From: UBA8231 sp036011085
Lineage (GTDB): Bacteria > Latescibacterota > UBA2968 > UBA8231
Reading direction: 5' to 3'
DNA length: 64,000 nucleotides
Assembly (NCBI GenBank): GCA_036011085.1
Contig: DASCMS010000104.1
Span: forward strand, 11,959-75,958
The translations under genes were made by a program, and so were the position numbers. Below, in pieces: positions 16,952-26,232 of this stretch. The stretch's first letter is position 1, and every line of letters starts with the position of its first letter. Below the pieces are notes generated by a model, which saw nothing but the letters and a program-made list of their open reading frames with translations, was not told the DNA's origin and ran no database searches.

Positions 16952-18322
16952 ATGACAGACCATCCACGACGCATCATCTGGTTCTGCGCCACCAGCACGA
17001 TCGCCCAGCGTCCCGAGACACTGGTGCGGCTGCGGGACGAGATTGGCCTGACGACGATCATGCCGGAGTCGCCCGTGTGTCACACCTCCGGGTTCCGCGC
17101 CAGCGACGGGATGGCGGCGCGGGGTCCCTTCGAGGACTGGCGACAGCGGACCGATCGCTGGCCCAAGGCGGCAGACGGCATCTATCCGCCCGTGGCTGGT
17201 GTCGTCGGGGGTTTCGATGACAGTGAGTTACGATGCGCCATCGACCAAGCACACGAGGCGGGAATCGAGGTCTGGGGACATATCGGACTGTGGAGTTACG
17301 GCGGCGACGTCTTCCCGGAGTTCGCCATGCGCGACGTGGACGGGGCCCAGCTCGATCACCGGTGGAAGTCGTGGGGGATCGGCCTGTGCCCGAGCCAGCC
17401 GCAGGTCAATGATTGGACGGCGGACGGCCTCGCCGAAATAACGGCATCATACGATGTGGACGGCTTCTGCGTCGACCACGCCCGCTACCCACAGCCGGCG
17501 AACCTGCACGCCCTGATCGCCTGTGCCTGCGAGCATTGCTGCGCCGCCGGCGAGGATCTCGGTTTCGATTCGCAGCGGCTGGTAACTGTGGCACGTGCCA
17601 CCCGGGATGCGGCGCGGCGCATCGATGCGGCGGTCGTGTCGCGAGCTCTCGACAGTGATCTGCGAGGACCGGATCTGCTGCCGGCACTCGGAGTGCCGGC
17701 CGAGTTTCTGCAGTGGCTGAGCATGCGGGCGGCGTTGCTGGCGGCCCGCATGACGGAATTCCGCGCCAGGGTGCATGACGTGCGCACAGGACTTCCTTTC
17801 GGCAGTGACGTCTTCGCCCCTTCCATCGCCCTGGCCGGCGGACACGACCTGCCCCGCTGGGAGGAGGCAACGGACTTCCTTACCGGTGGCAGCTCCGCGG
17901 GCGGGGTCGTGGGTTGGGCGACGGCGTCGACGAATGTCGCGGCGTCCTGGGCTCGTGCCCTGGTAGATGAAGCCGGCGAACCGCTGAAGGTGCGCGAAGA
18001 GGACGCCGTGGAGCTGGTACTGCGGCTGTTGAGTCAGGAGGACGGCGTCGCTCTACCACATGATGAGGAGTCACTGCAGTCGGCAGACCTGCCGCTTGCT
18101 CAACTCTACGATGGCGAAGTGACGCGTCTGGTAGCGGAGACTGAAGGTCGGGTGCCGCTGTATCCGCCCATCTCAGCCGGTGGACCCCCGGACCTCGTGC
18201 GTGGCCTCGGGGCCGCAGTGCGGATACATGACTGTCACGGCGCCATGGTCACAGTCGATCCGGACAACGGCGAGTCGCTGCAAGCCCTGAGGGACGGACT
18301 CGGGGGGCTGTCTGTCGCGTGA
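16952..18322 (+). CDS. Hypothetical TIM-barrel glycoside-hydrolase-like protein
   Basis: The 456-residue protein shows strand motifs of the GHL-type TIM barrels: GIEVWGHIGLWSYGG, the YDVDGFCVDHARYP strand resembling the GHL10 D-x-x-x-x-D-x-x-R-Y-P motif, and a C-terminal region with a short beta domain. Sequence around the barrel fits a putative glycosidase, but no assigned family is certain and the catalytic acids cannot be named. There is no signal peptide. It is transcribed away from a Gfo/Idh-type gene, with about 77 bp between starts, so the two may share a promoter region and act on the same sugar (inference). Confidence 0.6.
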   Translation: MTDHPRRIIWFCATSTIAQRPETLVRLRDEIGLTTIMPESPVCHTSGFRASDGMAARGPFEDWRQRTDRWPKAADGIYPPVAGVVGGFDDSELRCAIDQAHEAGIEVWGHIGLWSYGGDVFPEFAMRDVDGAQLDHRWKSWGIGLCPSQPQVNDWTADGLAEITASYDVDGFCVDHARYPQPANLHALIACACEHCCAAGEDLGFDSQRLVTVARATRDAARRIDAAVVSRALDSDLRGPDLLPALGVPAEFLQWLSMRAALLAARMTEFRARVHDVRTGLPFGSDVFAPSIALAGGHDLPRWEEATDFLTGGSSAGGVVGWATASTNVAASWARALVDEAGEPLKVREEDAVELVLRLLSQEDGVALPHDEESLQSADLPLAQLYDGEVTRLVAETEGRVPLYPPISAGGPPDLVRGLGAAVRIHDCHGAMVTVDPDNGESLQALRDGLGGLSVA

Positions 18323-18449
18323 GGGCGTCAGCGTAACCTGCCAAACCTGAAGGCTCGGGTCGAGTTGTCCCGGGGGCCGGGTCTGGCCGACATTCTCGTT
18401 TGGCAGCCCGCGGCTCCGATACTCCCCGCCCGAGCGAAACGGACTCTCT

Positions 18450-21017
18450 GTGCACGACATTGCCCTCGATCTTCTGATCCTTCTCGCCGGTATCTGGCTG
18501 GTGGCCGTCACTCTGCGCCCCCTCGGCCTGCCGACAGTGATGGGCGAACTCACCATCGGCGTTCTGGTGGGGCCGGCGGTATTCGGCCTGATCGCGCCCG
18601 ACGATGCCATTCAGCTGCTGGCTGAGATCGGGATCTTCTTCCTCATGTTCCACGCCGGCGTGGAAACCCAGCCCCACGAGTTTTTCGATGCCCTGAAGCG
18701 CTCCATGGGCGTGGCTATCGTGGGGGCGATCGTACCCTTCGCTGTCAGCTTCGGGCTGGCCCTGGCCTTCGGCCTCGATTTCGTGGGCGCCACCTTCGTC
18801 GGCCTGACGATGACGGCTACAGCCGTGGTGATCACCCTCAAGAGCCTCAAGGACCTGGGGTTGGCCAATACCCGCCTGGCCCGGATCACCATCGCCAGCT
18901 GTGTCATCGACGATCTGCTCACTCTCGTCTTCTTCGGCCTCGTGATCGGTGTGCTGACGGGTGGAACCTTCGAGCCAATCGCCATCGCGATCACCCTGGG
19001 CAAGGTGGTCGGCTTCTTCGCCGTGTCGCTGCTGCTGGCGACCTTCGTCTATCCCCGCCTCTCCCTGCCGTTCCGTTCGGCGGGAGGCAAGGGATTCACC
19101 TTCGTTCTGCTCACCGCCCTCGCCGCGGGTTTGTTCGCCGAGGCGATCGGCCTGCACATGATTCTGGGAGCCTACCTGGCAGGGCTGTTTTTCGAGGAGA
19201 AGGTGGCAGACCCGAATCTGGTCAAGATCGTCACCGATCGCACGTATGGGATCGCATACTCTTTCCTCGGCCCCATCTTCTTCATGTCTCTGGGCTTCTC
19301 CATCACCTTTGACATCACCGCGGCACAGGTCGGTTTCATCGTCCTTCTCACTACGGTGGTCATCGTGGGGCAGATTGCGAGTGCCGGAGGTATGGCGCTA
19401 CGCATGGGTCTGCCCGGACGGGAGGCCCTTGCCGTGGGTGTGGGTATGTGCGGCCGTGCCGAGATGGCTTTTGTCCTGGCCTCTCTGGCGTTGGCTCAGG
19501 GGGCCATCGACCAGGCCGTCTTCACGATTCTCATCCTCACCGCCTTCCTGCTGAATCTGTTCACTCCCCTCGCCCTCAAAGGCTGCGCCGTCCTGCTCGA
19601 AGGCCGTGCCACTCATTCGGAAGACGCCACCCGGGGCGTCGTACAGATCGACAAGTTCAACACACCCCTGGTGGAAGAGCGCCTCGATGGAGCGCTGCCG
19701 CGAACCCTCCCGGACGCCGAGGGGCGCGTCGTCATCTACGGGTACGGTCCAGAGGTAGCCTCGTTGATGGAAGAGCTCAAGAACCGCGGTCAACCTGCAG
19801 TGGTCATCGAGGAAGACGAAGCCGTTGCCCGACGGCTGCACGCCCGGGGAGAGCAGGTCGTGCACACGGATCTTGCCGACGAAGAACTGGACCTGAGTCG
19901 GCTGGCCGGGGCCCGGGCGCTGGTGGCCAACGGGGAAGATGAGAGCAATGCTCTCTTTGCCCTTGGTGCTCGCGAACAGGGATTCAGCGGCCCTATCGTG
20001 GCCATGATCGACGAGCCCAGCCGGCGTGGGCCCATGATGCTTGCGGGCGCGACCGCCGCCTTTACCCCCAGCCACGTACTGGCCGCCGTCATCGCGGTAA
20101 GAGCCAGCGCCAGAATCGGCCCCCGTGTGGCCGGTGTGGAGCCTCTGAATCAGCTGCTCGAAGTGGCGGAGATCCGCGTTCACAATGCCAGTCCGCTGGC
20201 TGGCAAGAGTCTGTCCGAGACCGGGGTCCGCACCCAGACCGGAGCGCACTTCGTCGGCCAGTGGCGCGACGATCTGCTGCTGCCTCCCCCCGGTGCTGAC
20301 GAGGCGCTCGAGCCCGGCGCGATCCTGGTGGCCGTAGGGTCAGCCGAGAGCATCCGTCGGCTCAACGACTGGGTGCGGCCCATCCCCCAGATCGGCCCGC
20401 TCGTGGTCGTGGGATACGGTGATGTCGGTCAGAAGCTCATCGAGATTCTCCGCGAGGCCGGGGAAGAGACCTGCGTCATCGACGTGGCCGAGGGGCCGGG
20501 AGTCGATATCGTCGGCGACATACTCGATCGGGAGGTCCTCGAGCGAACACCTATCGCCGGCGCCCGGGCCGTCATCCTCACACATGCCGCCGACAGCGCC
20601 ACGCTCCTGGGGACGACCGTAGTCCGCGACTACGCCCCTGACGTGCCGATCATCGCCAGTGTTTCGCTGGCCGACAACGTGGGTCGCATGCAACGGGCAG
20701 GGGCCGATTTTGCCATTTCCGTCGGCCAGGTTGCGGGACAGATATTGGCCCACCACGTTCTTGGCGAAACCGTTTCACACCAGACCCGGATAAAACTCGT
20801 GAGACTGCACCCCGGCCCGCTCGTCGGCCGCAATCCTCTCACGGCACGGATTCGGGAACTCACCGGCTGTTCCGTCGTGGCAGTCGAGCGGGATGGCCAG
20901 CTGTGCATGGACTTTCCGCAGGACTTCATTCTCACGTCCGACGACGCGGTCTACCTGTGCGGCACGGCCGCGGCTTTCAAGCGCTATTACGATGAGTTCC
21001 CGAGATCGCAAGGGTGA
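18450..21017 (+). CDS. CPA2 cation:proton antiporter with two TrkA-N/TrkA-C (RCK) units
   Basis: The 855-residue protein has a 12-13-helix Kef-type antiporter domain (about residues 1-385; TMTATAVVITLKSLKDLGL is typical) followed by two cytoplasmic regulatory units. Unit 1 (about 415-645) begins VVIYGYGPEVA, where the last glycine of the nucleotide motif is missing. Unit 2 (about 655-855) begins VVVGYGDVGQ, a complete GxGxxG motif, and ends in a TrkA-C domain. Having both units in one chain is unusual for Kef proteins, which normally carry one RCK. It starts with GTG; the ribosome-binding site is weak. Its stop overlaps the TerC gene (TGATG), indicating coupled expression. Role: K+/H+ or Na+/H+ exchange gated by nucleotide. 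Confidence 0.88.
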   Translation: MHDIALDLLILLAGIWLVAVTLRPLGLPTVMGELTIGVLVGPAVFGLIAPDDAIQLLAEIGIFFLMFHAGVETQPHEFFDALKRSMGVAIVGAIVPFAVSFGLALAFGLDFVGATFVGLTMTATAVVITLKSLKDLGLANTRLARITIASCVIDDLLTLVFFGLVIGVLTGGTFEPIAIAITLGKVVGFFAVSLLLATFVYPRLSLPFRSAGGKGFTFVLLTALAAGLFAEAIGLHMILGAYLAGLFFEEKVADPNLVKIVTDRTYGIAYSFLGPIFFMSLGFSITFDITAAQVGFIVLLTTVVIVGQIASAGGMALRMGLPGREALAVGVGMCGRAEMAFVLASLALAQGAIDQAVFTILILTAFLLNLFTPLALKGCAVLLEGRATHSEDATRGVVQIDKFNTPLVEERLDGALPRTLPDAEGRVVIYGYGPEVASLMEELKNRGQPAVVIEEDEAVARRLHARGEQVVHTDLADEELDLSRLAGARALVANGEDESNALFALGAREQGFSGPIVAMIDEPSRRGPMMLAGATAAFTPSHVLAAVIAVRASARIGPRVAGVEPLNQLLEVAEIRVHNASPLAGKSLSETGVRTQTGAHFVGQWRDDLLLPPPGADEALEPGAILVAVGSAESIRRLNDWVRPIPQIGPLVVVGYGDVGQKLIEILREAGEETCVIDVAEGPGVDIVGDILDREVLERTPIAGARAVILTHAADSATLLGTTVVRDYAPDVPIIASVSLADNVGRMQRAGADFAISVGQVAGQILAHHVLGETVSHQTRIKLVRLHPGPLVGRNPLTARIRELTGCSVVAVERDGQLCMDFPQDFILTSDDAVYLCGTAAAFKRYYDEFPRSQG

Positions 21018-21814
21018 TGGCGGTGGAGTGGATCACCGACCCGCAGGCCCTGGTCGCCCTGTTGACGCTCAGTCTGCTCGAGATCGTGCTGGGCATCGAC
21101 AACATCGTCTTCATCTCGATCCTGTCGGGCAAGCTGCCGGAGACCCAGCAGGCCCGGGCCCGCCTGATCGGGCTGGCCCTGGCCATGATCGGGCGCATCC
21201 TGCTGCTGCTGTCACTGGCCTGGATCATGCGTCTCACCGAACCGCTCTTCGAGGTTCTCTCGCAGGCCATCTCCGGGCGCGACCTCATCCTGATCCTTGG
21301 CGGGCTCTTCCTGCTGGGCAAGAGTACCCACGAGATTCACGACAAGCTCGAAGGTGACGGTGACCACGACGGCGGAAAACGCGTCGCCGCCTCTTTCGCC
21401 AGCGTCATCATCCAGATCCTGCTGCTCGACCTCGTCTTTTCGCTGGACTCGGTTATCACCGCCGTCGGCATGGCCGAACGGGTCGCCGTGATGATCACAG
21501 CCATCGTTATCGCTGTGGGGGTGATGATGCTCTCGGCGGGGGCCATATCGCGGTTCATCGACACACACCCGACCATCAAGATGCTGGCGCTGAGTTTCCT
21601 GCTCCTGATCGGGATGGCGCTGATGGCCGAGGGGTTCGACCGGCACATTCCCAAAGGCTACATCTACTTCGCCATGGCCTTCTCGGTGTTCGTGGAGATG
21701 CTCAACCTGCGTCTGCGGCGCGTACGCAGGACCGAGCCACCCATCGAGCTGCGCGACTCGCGGCTGCCGAATGCCCTGGACAGGGCCGCGGGACGGATGG
21801 GCGATTCCGGCTGA
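21017..21814 (+). CDS. TerC/Alx family integral membrane protein
   Basis: The 265-residue protein has about eight hydrophobic helices with the two conserved acidic motifs of the TerC family, EIVLGIDNIVF near the N-terminus and LVFSLDSVITAVGM in the middle, related by an internal repeat. TerC/Alx proteins act in Mn2+ or other metal-ion export and metalation of secreted proteins. The ATG at 21017 overlaps the antiporter stop by one base, preceded by AAGGG; GTG at 21014 is an alternative. Coupling to a cation:proton antiporter suggests a shared role in ion or pH homeostasis (inference). Confidence 0.88.
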   Translation: MAVEWITDPQALVALLTLSLLEIVLGIDNIVFISILSGKLPETQQARARLIGLALAMIGRILLLLSLAWIMRLTEPLFEVLSQAISGRDLILILGGLFLLGKSTHEIHDKLEGDGDHDGGKRVAASFASVIIQILLLDLVFSLDSVITAVGMAERVAVMITAIVIAVGVMMLSAGAISRFIDTHPTIKMLALSFLLLIGMALMAEGFDRHIPKGYIYFAMAFSVFVEMLNLRLRRVRRTEPPIELRDSRLPNALDRAAGRMGDSG

Positions 21815-21817
21815 CCT

Positions 21818-22861
21818 CTATGACGCCTGCCGACCTTCGGCGTCCGTGCGGCAGGCTTCCAGCACCCGCATCAGTTCACGTGACTCGCTCAGAGGTACTA
21901 CCGGGTCGCCGGCACCGGTGAAGAAGGCGTGGCCCCGCGCGTAGTGGTCGACGGCCTCCACGTCCTTGACGTCGAAACCCGCCTCCTGCCAGGGCAGCTG
22001 TTCGCCGCTGCCGTAGCGCCGGTCTGCCGCCGCCATTGTTGTCTCTGCGTCCAGCGACGGTACGTCGGACGGATCGAGGTAGCGTGCCTGCCAGACGCCG
22101 TCGTCATCCAGAATCAAGCTGCCGTGGGTCCCGACCACATGCCAGCGTGGCAGCATGGGGTGCGCGCTGGCCATGTTGATGTCGATGTCGATCAGCACGC
22201 CACTCTCCGTCTCGATCACCGCTTTGACCACATCGTCCGCGTCTCCGAGGCTGGCGACGGTGCGCAGATGACAGGTGATATGGTTGGCGGGTGAGCCGGC
22301 AACGTGCAGGCAGGCGTCGATGAGGTGGGCACCGAAGTTGTTGAGCATACCCCCACCGTTGCGTTTCCACGCCTGCCAGTCGTGGCGGCGGGTGTACTGC
22401 GTCCGGGTATGTCTGATCAGATAGACGTTCCCGATCAGTCCTCGGGCCAGAATCGACCGCAGACAGACGACCTCCCGGCCCCCGCGCTCGGGTTGGTAGA
22501 CGGTCAGCTTGCGGCCGTGTCTCCTGGCTGCCGTGATCATGCAATCCGCCGACTCGAGATCGGGTGCCATGGGTTTGTCGGTGAACACGTGGCTGCCGGC
22601 GGCAAAGGCCAGCCCGGCATGTTCCGCACGCAGCGGCGTCGGTGAAGCGAGGACGACGAGATCGGGCTCGACGGTGTCGAGGCAGCTTGCCAGGTCGCAG
22701 AAACCGACGACACCGTACTTGGCGCGGGCCTCCTGGAGACGATCAGTGAGAGGATCGACGACACCCGCGAGCTCATAGCCGTCGTGGCTGATGATCTCGG
22801 GTAGATGAAACTTCCAGCCGATCCGGCCCAGACCGACGACGACGGTGCGCAGCTGTTTCAA
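21818..22861 (-). CDS. Gfo/Idh/MocA family oxidoreductase
   Basis: This 347-residue protein is a clear member: GLGRIG at the N-terminus (GxGxxG), DKP in place of the EKP motif (VFTDKPMAP), and the C-terminal LNNFGAHLIDACLHVAG, whose HxxD is the family active-site histidine. Such enzymes oxidise or reduce sugars, inositols or amino sugars with NAD(P). The start codon is TTG with AGGA six bases before it. It is the last of three minus-strand genes (24594, 23769, 22861), 8 bp after the hydrolase-fold gene, and converges with terC. Confidence 0.88.
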   Translation of the reverse strand: MKQLRTVVVGLGRIGWKFHLPEIISHDGYELAGVVDPLTDRLQEARAKYGVVGFCDLASCLDTVEPDLVVLASPTPLRAEHAGLAFAAGSHVFTDKPMAPDLESADCMITAARRHGRKLTVYQPERGGREVVCLRSILARGLIGNVYLIRHTRTQYTRRHDWQAWKRNGGGMLNNFGAHLIDACLHVAGSPANHITCHLRTVASLGDADDVVKAVIETESGVLIDIDINMASAHPMLPRWHVVGTHGSLILDDDGVWQARYLDPSDVPSLDAETTMAAADRRYGSGEQLPWQEAGFDVKDVEAVDHYARGHAFFTGAGDPVVPLSESRELMRVLEACRTDAEGRQAS

Positions 22862-22869
22862 GTCTTGTC

Positions 22870-23769
22870 CTATCTCTTCAAATGCGTCGCGAACCAGCCC
22901 ACGGCCTCACCCACGTACCAGATGGGTAGACGGTCGTCACTGGTATACACCTTCAGCTCCGCCGGTGACGCCGCCAGCAGTCCGTGCAGCTGCTCGGCTT
23001 CCGCCTGGGTACTGCTGGGGCTGTTGGCTCCCATGAGCATGAGGAATGGTGTCCGGATCCGTGGCGCATGGTTCTGCGTTGCCAGCACGGACAGTCGGTC
23101 GTGCACCGTCGGCGGCACGCAGGCGACACTGACCCGGACCCGCGGCTCGACAGCGGCCAGGGCGAAGGCCACCACGCCGCCGAACTCGTACCCGAGCACG
23201 CCGATGCGTGAACTGTCGATATCGGTCCGTGTGAGCAGCGCATCGATAGCCCGCCGATGCTCGACGACGCTGTCGGTGAACAGGTCGTGCAGCCGGCTGG
23301 CGGCGCCGGCCTGCAACAGCACTGCCGGATTCAGGTAATCGTTTTCGGCGGCACGCTCGCCATGGGACGGCAAGTCGAGCCCGAGGACGGCGTAGCCCTG
23401 ACCCACGAGTCGGTCCTTGTGCTTGCCCTCGGTCGTTGTGCCGAAGGACCACCAGAACTCTTTGGAGCGCGACATGCCGTGGATGAGAATGACGCAGGGG
23501 TACGGGGCCGTACCGTCAAGTGGCAGCTCGAGATAGCCGGGAACACGTCGCGTGCCGACGCCGGTAAAGACGATCTTGCGGACACGGCCGTTGGCCGCCT
23601 CGCGCAGTTCATCGAAGCGCGGCATCGGTGGCGCCGGTTCATACTCGAAGGAGCGAGCCATGACGGCATAGGCCTCGTCACCGACGGGCTCCAGGGCCTG
23701 CTCGGCGCGCACGGGGACAGCGGCGAGCCCGCAGAGCAGGGCACAGGAGAGGGTGACGGAACGGATCAT
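22870..23769 (-). CDS. Secreted alpha/beta-hydrolase-fold protein with lost catalytic triad
   Basis: The 299-residue protein has a Sec signal peptide (MIRSVTLSCALLCGLAAVPVRA) and the fold of dienelactone/BAAT-type hydrolases (VILIHGMSRSKEFWW, then GYAVLGLDLPSHGER). All three catalytic positions are altered. The nucleophile elbow reads GYEFGG with glutamate instead of serine or cysteine, the acid-bearing loop reads GANSPSS instead of GxDDPxV, and no histidine follows in the last helix turn. It is therefore probably a binding protein in the periplasm rather than a standard esterase. ATG 23769 is the start that gives the signal peptide. It lies between a methyltransferase and a Gfo/Idh gene. Confidence 0.75.
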   Translation of the reverse strand: MIRSVTLSCALLCGLAAVPVRAEQALEPVGDEAYAVMARSFEYEPAPPMPRFDELREAANGRVRKIVFTGVGTRRVPGYLELPLDGTAPYPCVILIHGMSRSKEFWWSFGTTTEGKHKDRLVGQGYAVLGLDLPSHGERAAENDYLNPAVLLQAGAASRLHDLFTDSVVEHRRAIDALLTRTDIDSSRIGVLGYEFGGVVAFALAAVEPRVRVSVACVPPTVHDRLSVLATQNHAPRIRTPFLMLMGANSPSSTQAEAEQLHGLLAASPAELKVYTSDDRLPIWYVGEAVGWFATHLKR

Positions 23770-23823
23770 GCAGGGACGGTAGGTGGAGACGACGCGCCGC
23801 ACAACCGGGAGCTAGCGGGCCGG

Positions 23824-24594
23824 CTACAGCCGTCGCAGGTACCAGATGTAGCCACCGAAGAGGAGCTGTCGCTCTTCGCCTTCGAACAGCGGCGCCAGTT
23901 CGACCTGCAACCACTTGCGAAGTGTATCAGCGGGTTTGCCCCGGCGCTCGACGAAGTCGGTCACGCTCGACTGCGTCATCAGGAAGGCGACATAGGAATC
24001 AAGAGAGAAGGTCCACTCGAGGGTGTAATCATGGGTGGTTTCCAGGGCGAGTCCATACTGGCGGGCCTCGTCATCGGGCAGCAGGCGTTCGTCACGTGGC
24101 GGTCGTGGCAGGCGCTGGCGAAAGACGTCACGGTGCCAGTCGGAGAGGCGCTCGTCGCCCACCATCGCCGCCAGGTCGCCGCCATCGTAGATGACGAGGA
24201 TGCCCCCGGCAGGCAACAGCCGGCGCACTTCGGGAAGAAAGCGGTCGCGATCGATCCAATTGATGGCGCCGCAAGCGGTGATCAGGCCGAAGCTGGCGTC
24301 GGCGAAGGGCAGGTCCTCGGCGGATGACACGAGGTAGCTGACGCCGGCGACCGGCGAGGCGGCGGCGACCATGTCAGCAGCACCGTCCACTCCCGTCACC
24401 CGCCGGGCGATCGCCGACAGCGGCGTCGTCGACAATCCCGTGCCACAGCCGACGTCGAGGGCGTGTTCGGGGCGATGCCGTCCGAGGCGCTGCCCGATGC
24501 GACTGGCCACCTCCGGATGGAACCAGGGCCTTGCCGTGGCGTAGCCCCGAGCGACGCGGTCGTGTCCGAACAGCGGCGTAGATTCGTCAGTCAT
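23824..24594 (-). CDS. Class I SAM-dependent methyltransferase
   Basis: The 256-residue protein carries motif I LDVGCGTGLS, motif II VTGVDGAADM and the AEDLPFADASFGLITACGA motif IV of Methyltransf_11-type enzymes. The C-terminal part with VAFLMTQSSVTDFVERR is typical of ubiquinone/menaquinone- or trans-aconitate-type relatives, but the substrate is not fixed by sequence. It is the first of three co-directional minus-strand genes and shares a 120-bp divergent region with the sigma-factor gene at 24715. Confidence 0.85.
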   Translation of the reverse strand: MTDESTPLFGHDRVARGYATARPWFHPEVASRIGQRLGRHRPEHALDVGCGTGLSTTPLSAIARRVTGVDGAADMVAAASPVAGVSYLVSSAEDLPFADASFGLITACGAINWIDRDRFLPEVRRLLPAGGILVIYDGGDLAAMVGDERLSDWHRDVFRQRLPRPPRDERLLPDDEARQYGLALETTHDYTLEWTFSLDSYVAFLMTQSSVTDFVERRGKPADTLRKWLQVELAPLFEGEERQLLFGGYIWYLRRL

Positions 24595-24714
24595 CGATCA
24601 TCTGAAGTATGCATCCGGATCTGAGACCATGTAGAGTGCCAGTGGTTCCCCGTGGAGTCACGCTCGTCGAGCGCCATGGGTCATGTTGAGTAGAGTGTCG
24701 AATCAGGAGACGGG

Positions 24715-26178
24715 ATGGAGACGTGCGAGGACGAACAGTGGATCCGCGCCGCCCAGGGCGGTGACGAGGCCGCCTTCGGGCGCCTCGTCGATCGGTACAA
24801 GGATACCGTATTCGCCACCGTCGTGGCGATTACGGGGGACTTCGAGGCGGCCCACGATATCGGCCAGGAGACGTTCCTGCGCGCCTGGTTCGGGATCGCC
24901 CGGCTGGAGGACGCCGAGTCTTTCGGACCCTGGTTGCGGACCATCGCCCGCAACCGCAGCCGGACGTTCCTAGAGCGACGACAGCGCCAGCCGGCGCGGG
25001 AGAGTATCGACGTGGACGAACTGGCCCACAAAGGGCAGTCACCGGCGCAGGACGCCGAGCGGTCGGAACGCCGGCAACTGGTGCACGATGCCATCGACCG
25101 CCTGCCGGAGCTGAGCCGTGAAGCACTGGTGCTGCATTACCTGGAAGGACTGACGACGCCGCGCATGGCGACACAGCTGGGCATCACCGAGCCCGCCGTG
25201 CGCCAGCGCCTGCGGCGCGCACGCCTGCTGATGCAGGAGGAAGTGGAACAGATGGTAGCTGACGTGATCCGCGATGAGGCACCCGGTGCCGACTTCTCCG
25301 ACAGCGTCAACACGCTGATCAAGCAGGCACGCGGGCTGTTTCAGGAAGTGAAGTACGGTGCCGCCGTGCCGGTGCTGGAAAGCGCCCGTGAGCAGGCCCC
25401 GGAGGACACGCTGGTATCGATGCTGCTGGCCGAGGCCTACACCTTTACCCGCAGCGCCGAAGAGCTGCAGGAGGAACCGGGTGCGTACGACCGGGCCCTG
25501 GCCCTGCTGGACGAAGTGCTCGAGCGCGAGCCAGACAACATGCTGGCTCGCCTTCGAAGGGCCGCCCTGCGGTCCAATGTAGTCGACGACGAGGAGATCT
25601 TCGCCGAGCAACAGGCGGCCCTGGAGGCGGCCAAGGGGGGCTTGTTCGAAGCGGTGGCGCAGCTGGAACTGGCCCGTCGTCACCTCACGCGCGGTCAGGG
25701 CGACAAGGCGCTGTCTCTCTACGACAAGCTGCTGCCCAAGTTCCCGTGGATGGCCTGTGTTCTGCACTCTGAGATGGGGGTTGCGCAGGCCTCACTGCAG
25801 GATGGCGCCGCGGCGCTGGGTCACTTCGAGCGAGCCGTGGAGATGACGACACCGGACGCCATGGAGGCCCTGCAGACGACCTCGAAGGAACTGATGGGAG
25901 AGGCCTACTGGGCCTTCTGGAGCACGGTGGACAACCTGCCTGTGCGCCAGTGTCAGAACCATGCCTGGATCGCCGGACTGCGTTCGGCCTCGGGGGATAT
26001 GAAGACGGCACGGAAGCACGTGCGCCTGGCGATCGAGTTCGTCAACCAGGACGAGGTCGGTGAGGCCCGGGCCATGCTGCGGCAGGAACTGGTCCGGCAG
26101 ATGGAGCAGATGTTTCCCGATCTGGCCGCCCAGGATGAGATGCAGGCGTTGAAGCGGGAGATCGAGACGGAAGGATGA
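24715..26178 (+). CDS. ECF sigma factor with C-terminal TPR extension
   Basis: The 487-residue protein has region sigma-2 at about residues 21-90 (RYKDTVFATVVAITGDFEAA, ETFLRAWFGI) and sigma-4 at about 122-175 (LPELSREALVLHYLEGLT, then AVRQRLRRAR helix-turn-helix). Residues about 195-480 are tetratricopeptide-like helical repeats (YDRALALLDEVLEREPDN and related). Ordinary ECF factors are near 180-200 residues. No anti-sigma gene is adjacent, so the TPR tail is likely the regulatory part (inference from other C-terminally extended ECFs). A clean AGGAG precedes the ATG. Its target promoters cannot be told from this window. Confidence 0.9.
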   Translation: METCEDEQWIRAAQGGDEAAFGRLVDRYKDTVFATVVAITGDFEAAHDIGQETFLRAWFGIARLEDAESFGPWLRTIARNRSRTFLERRQRQPARESIDVDELAHKGQSPAQDAERSERRQLVHDAIDRLPELSREALVLHYLEGLTTPRMATQLGITEPAVRQRLRRARLLMQEEVEQMVADVIRDEAPGADFSDSVNTLIKQARGLFQEVKYGAAVPVLESAREQAPEDTLVSMLLAEAYTFTRSAEELQEEPGAYDRALALLDEVLEREPDNMLARLRRAALRSNVVDDEEIFAEQQAALEAAKGGLFEAVAQLELARRHLTRGQGDKALSLYDKLLPKFPWMACVLHSEMGVAQASLQDGAAALGHFERAVEMTTPDAMEALQTTSKELMGEAYWAFWSTVDNLPVRQCQNHAWIAGLRSASGDMKTARKHVRLAIEFVNQDEVGEARAMLRQELVRQMEQMFPDLAAQDEMQALKREIETEG

Positions 26179-26232
26179 CGGCGGTGGCGGGCCCGCTACC
26201 TCGACCTGCTGAATCGCGCCGGTCCTAGCCGA

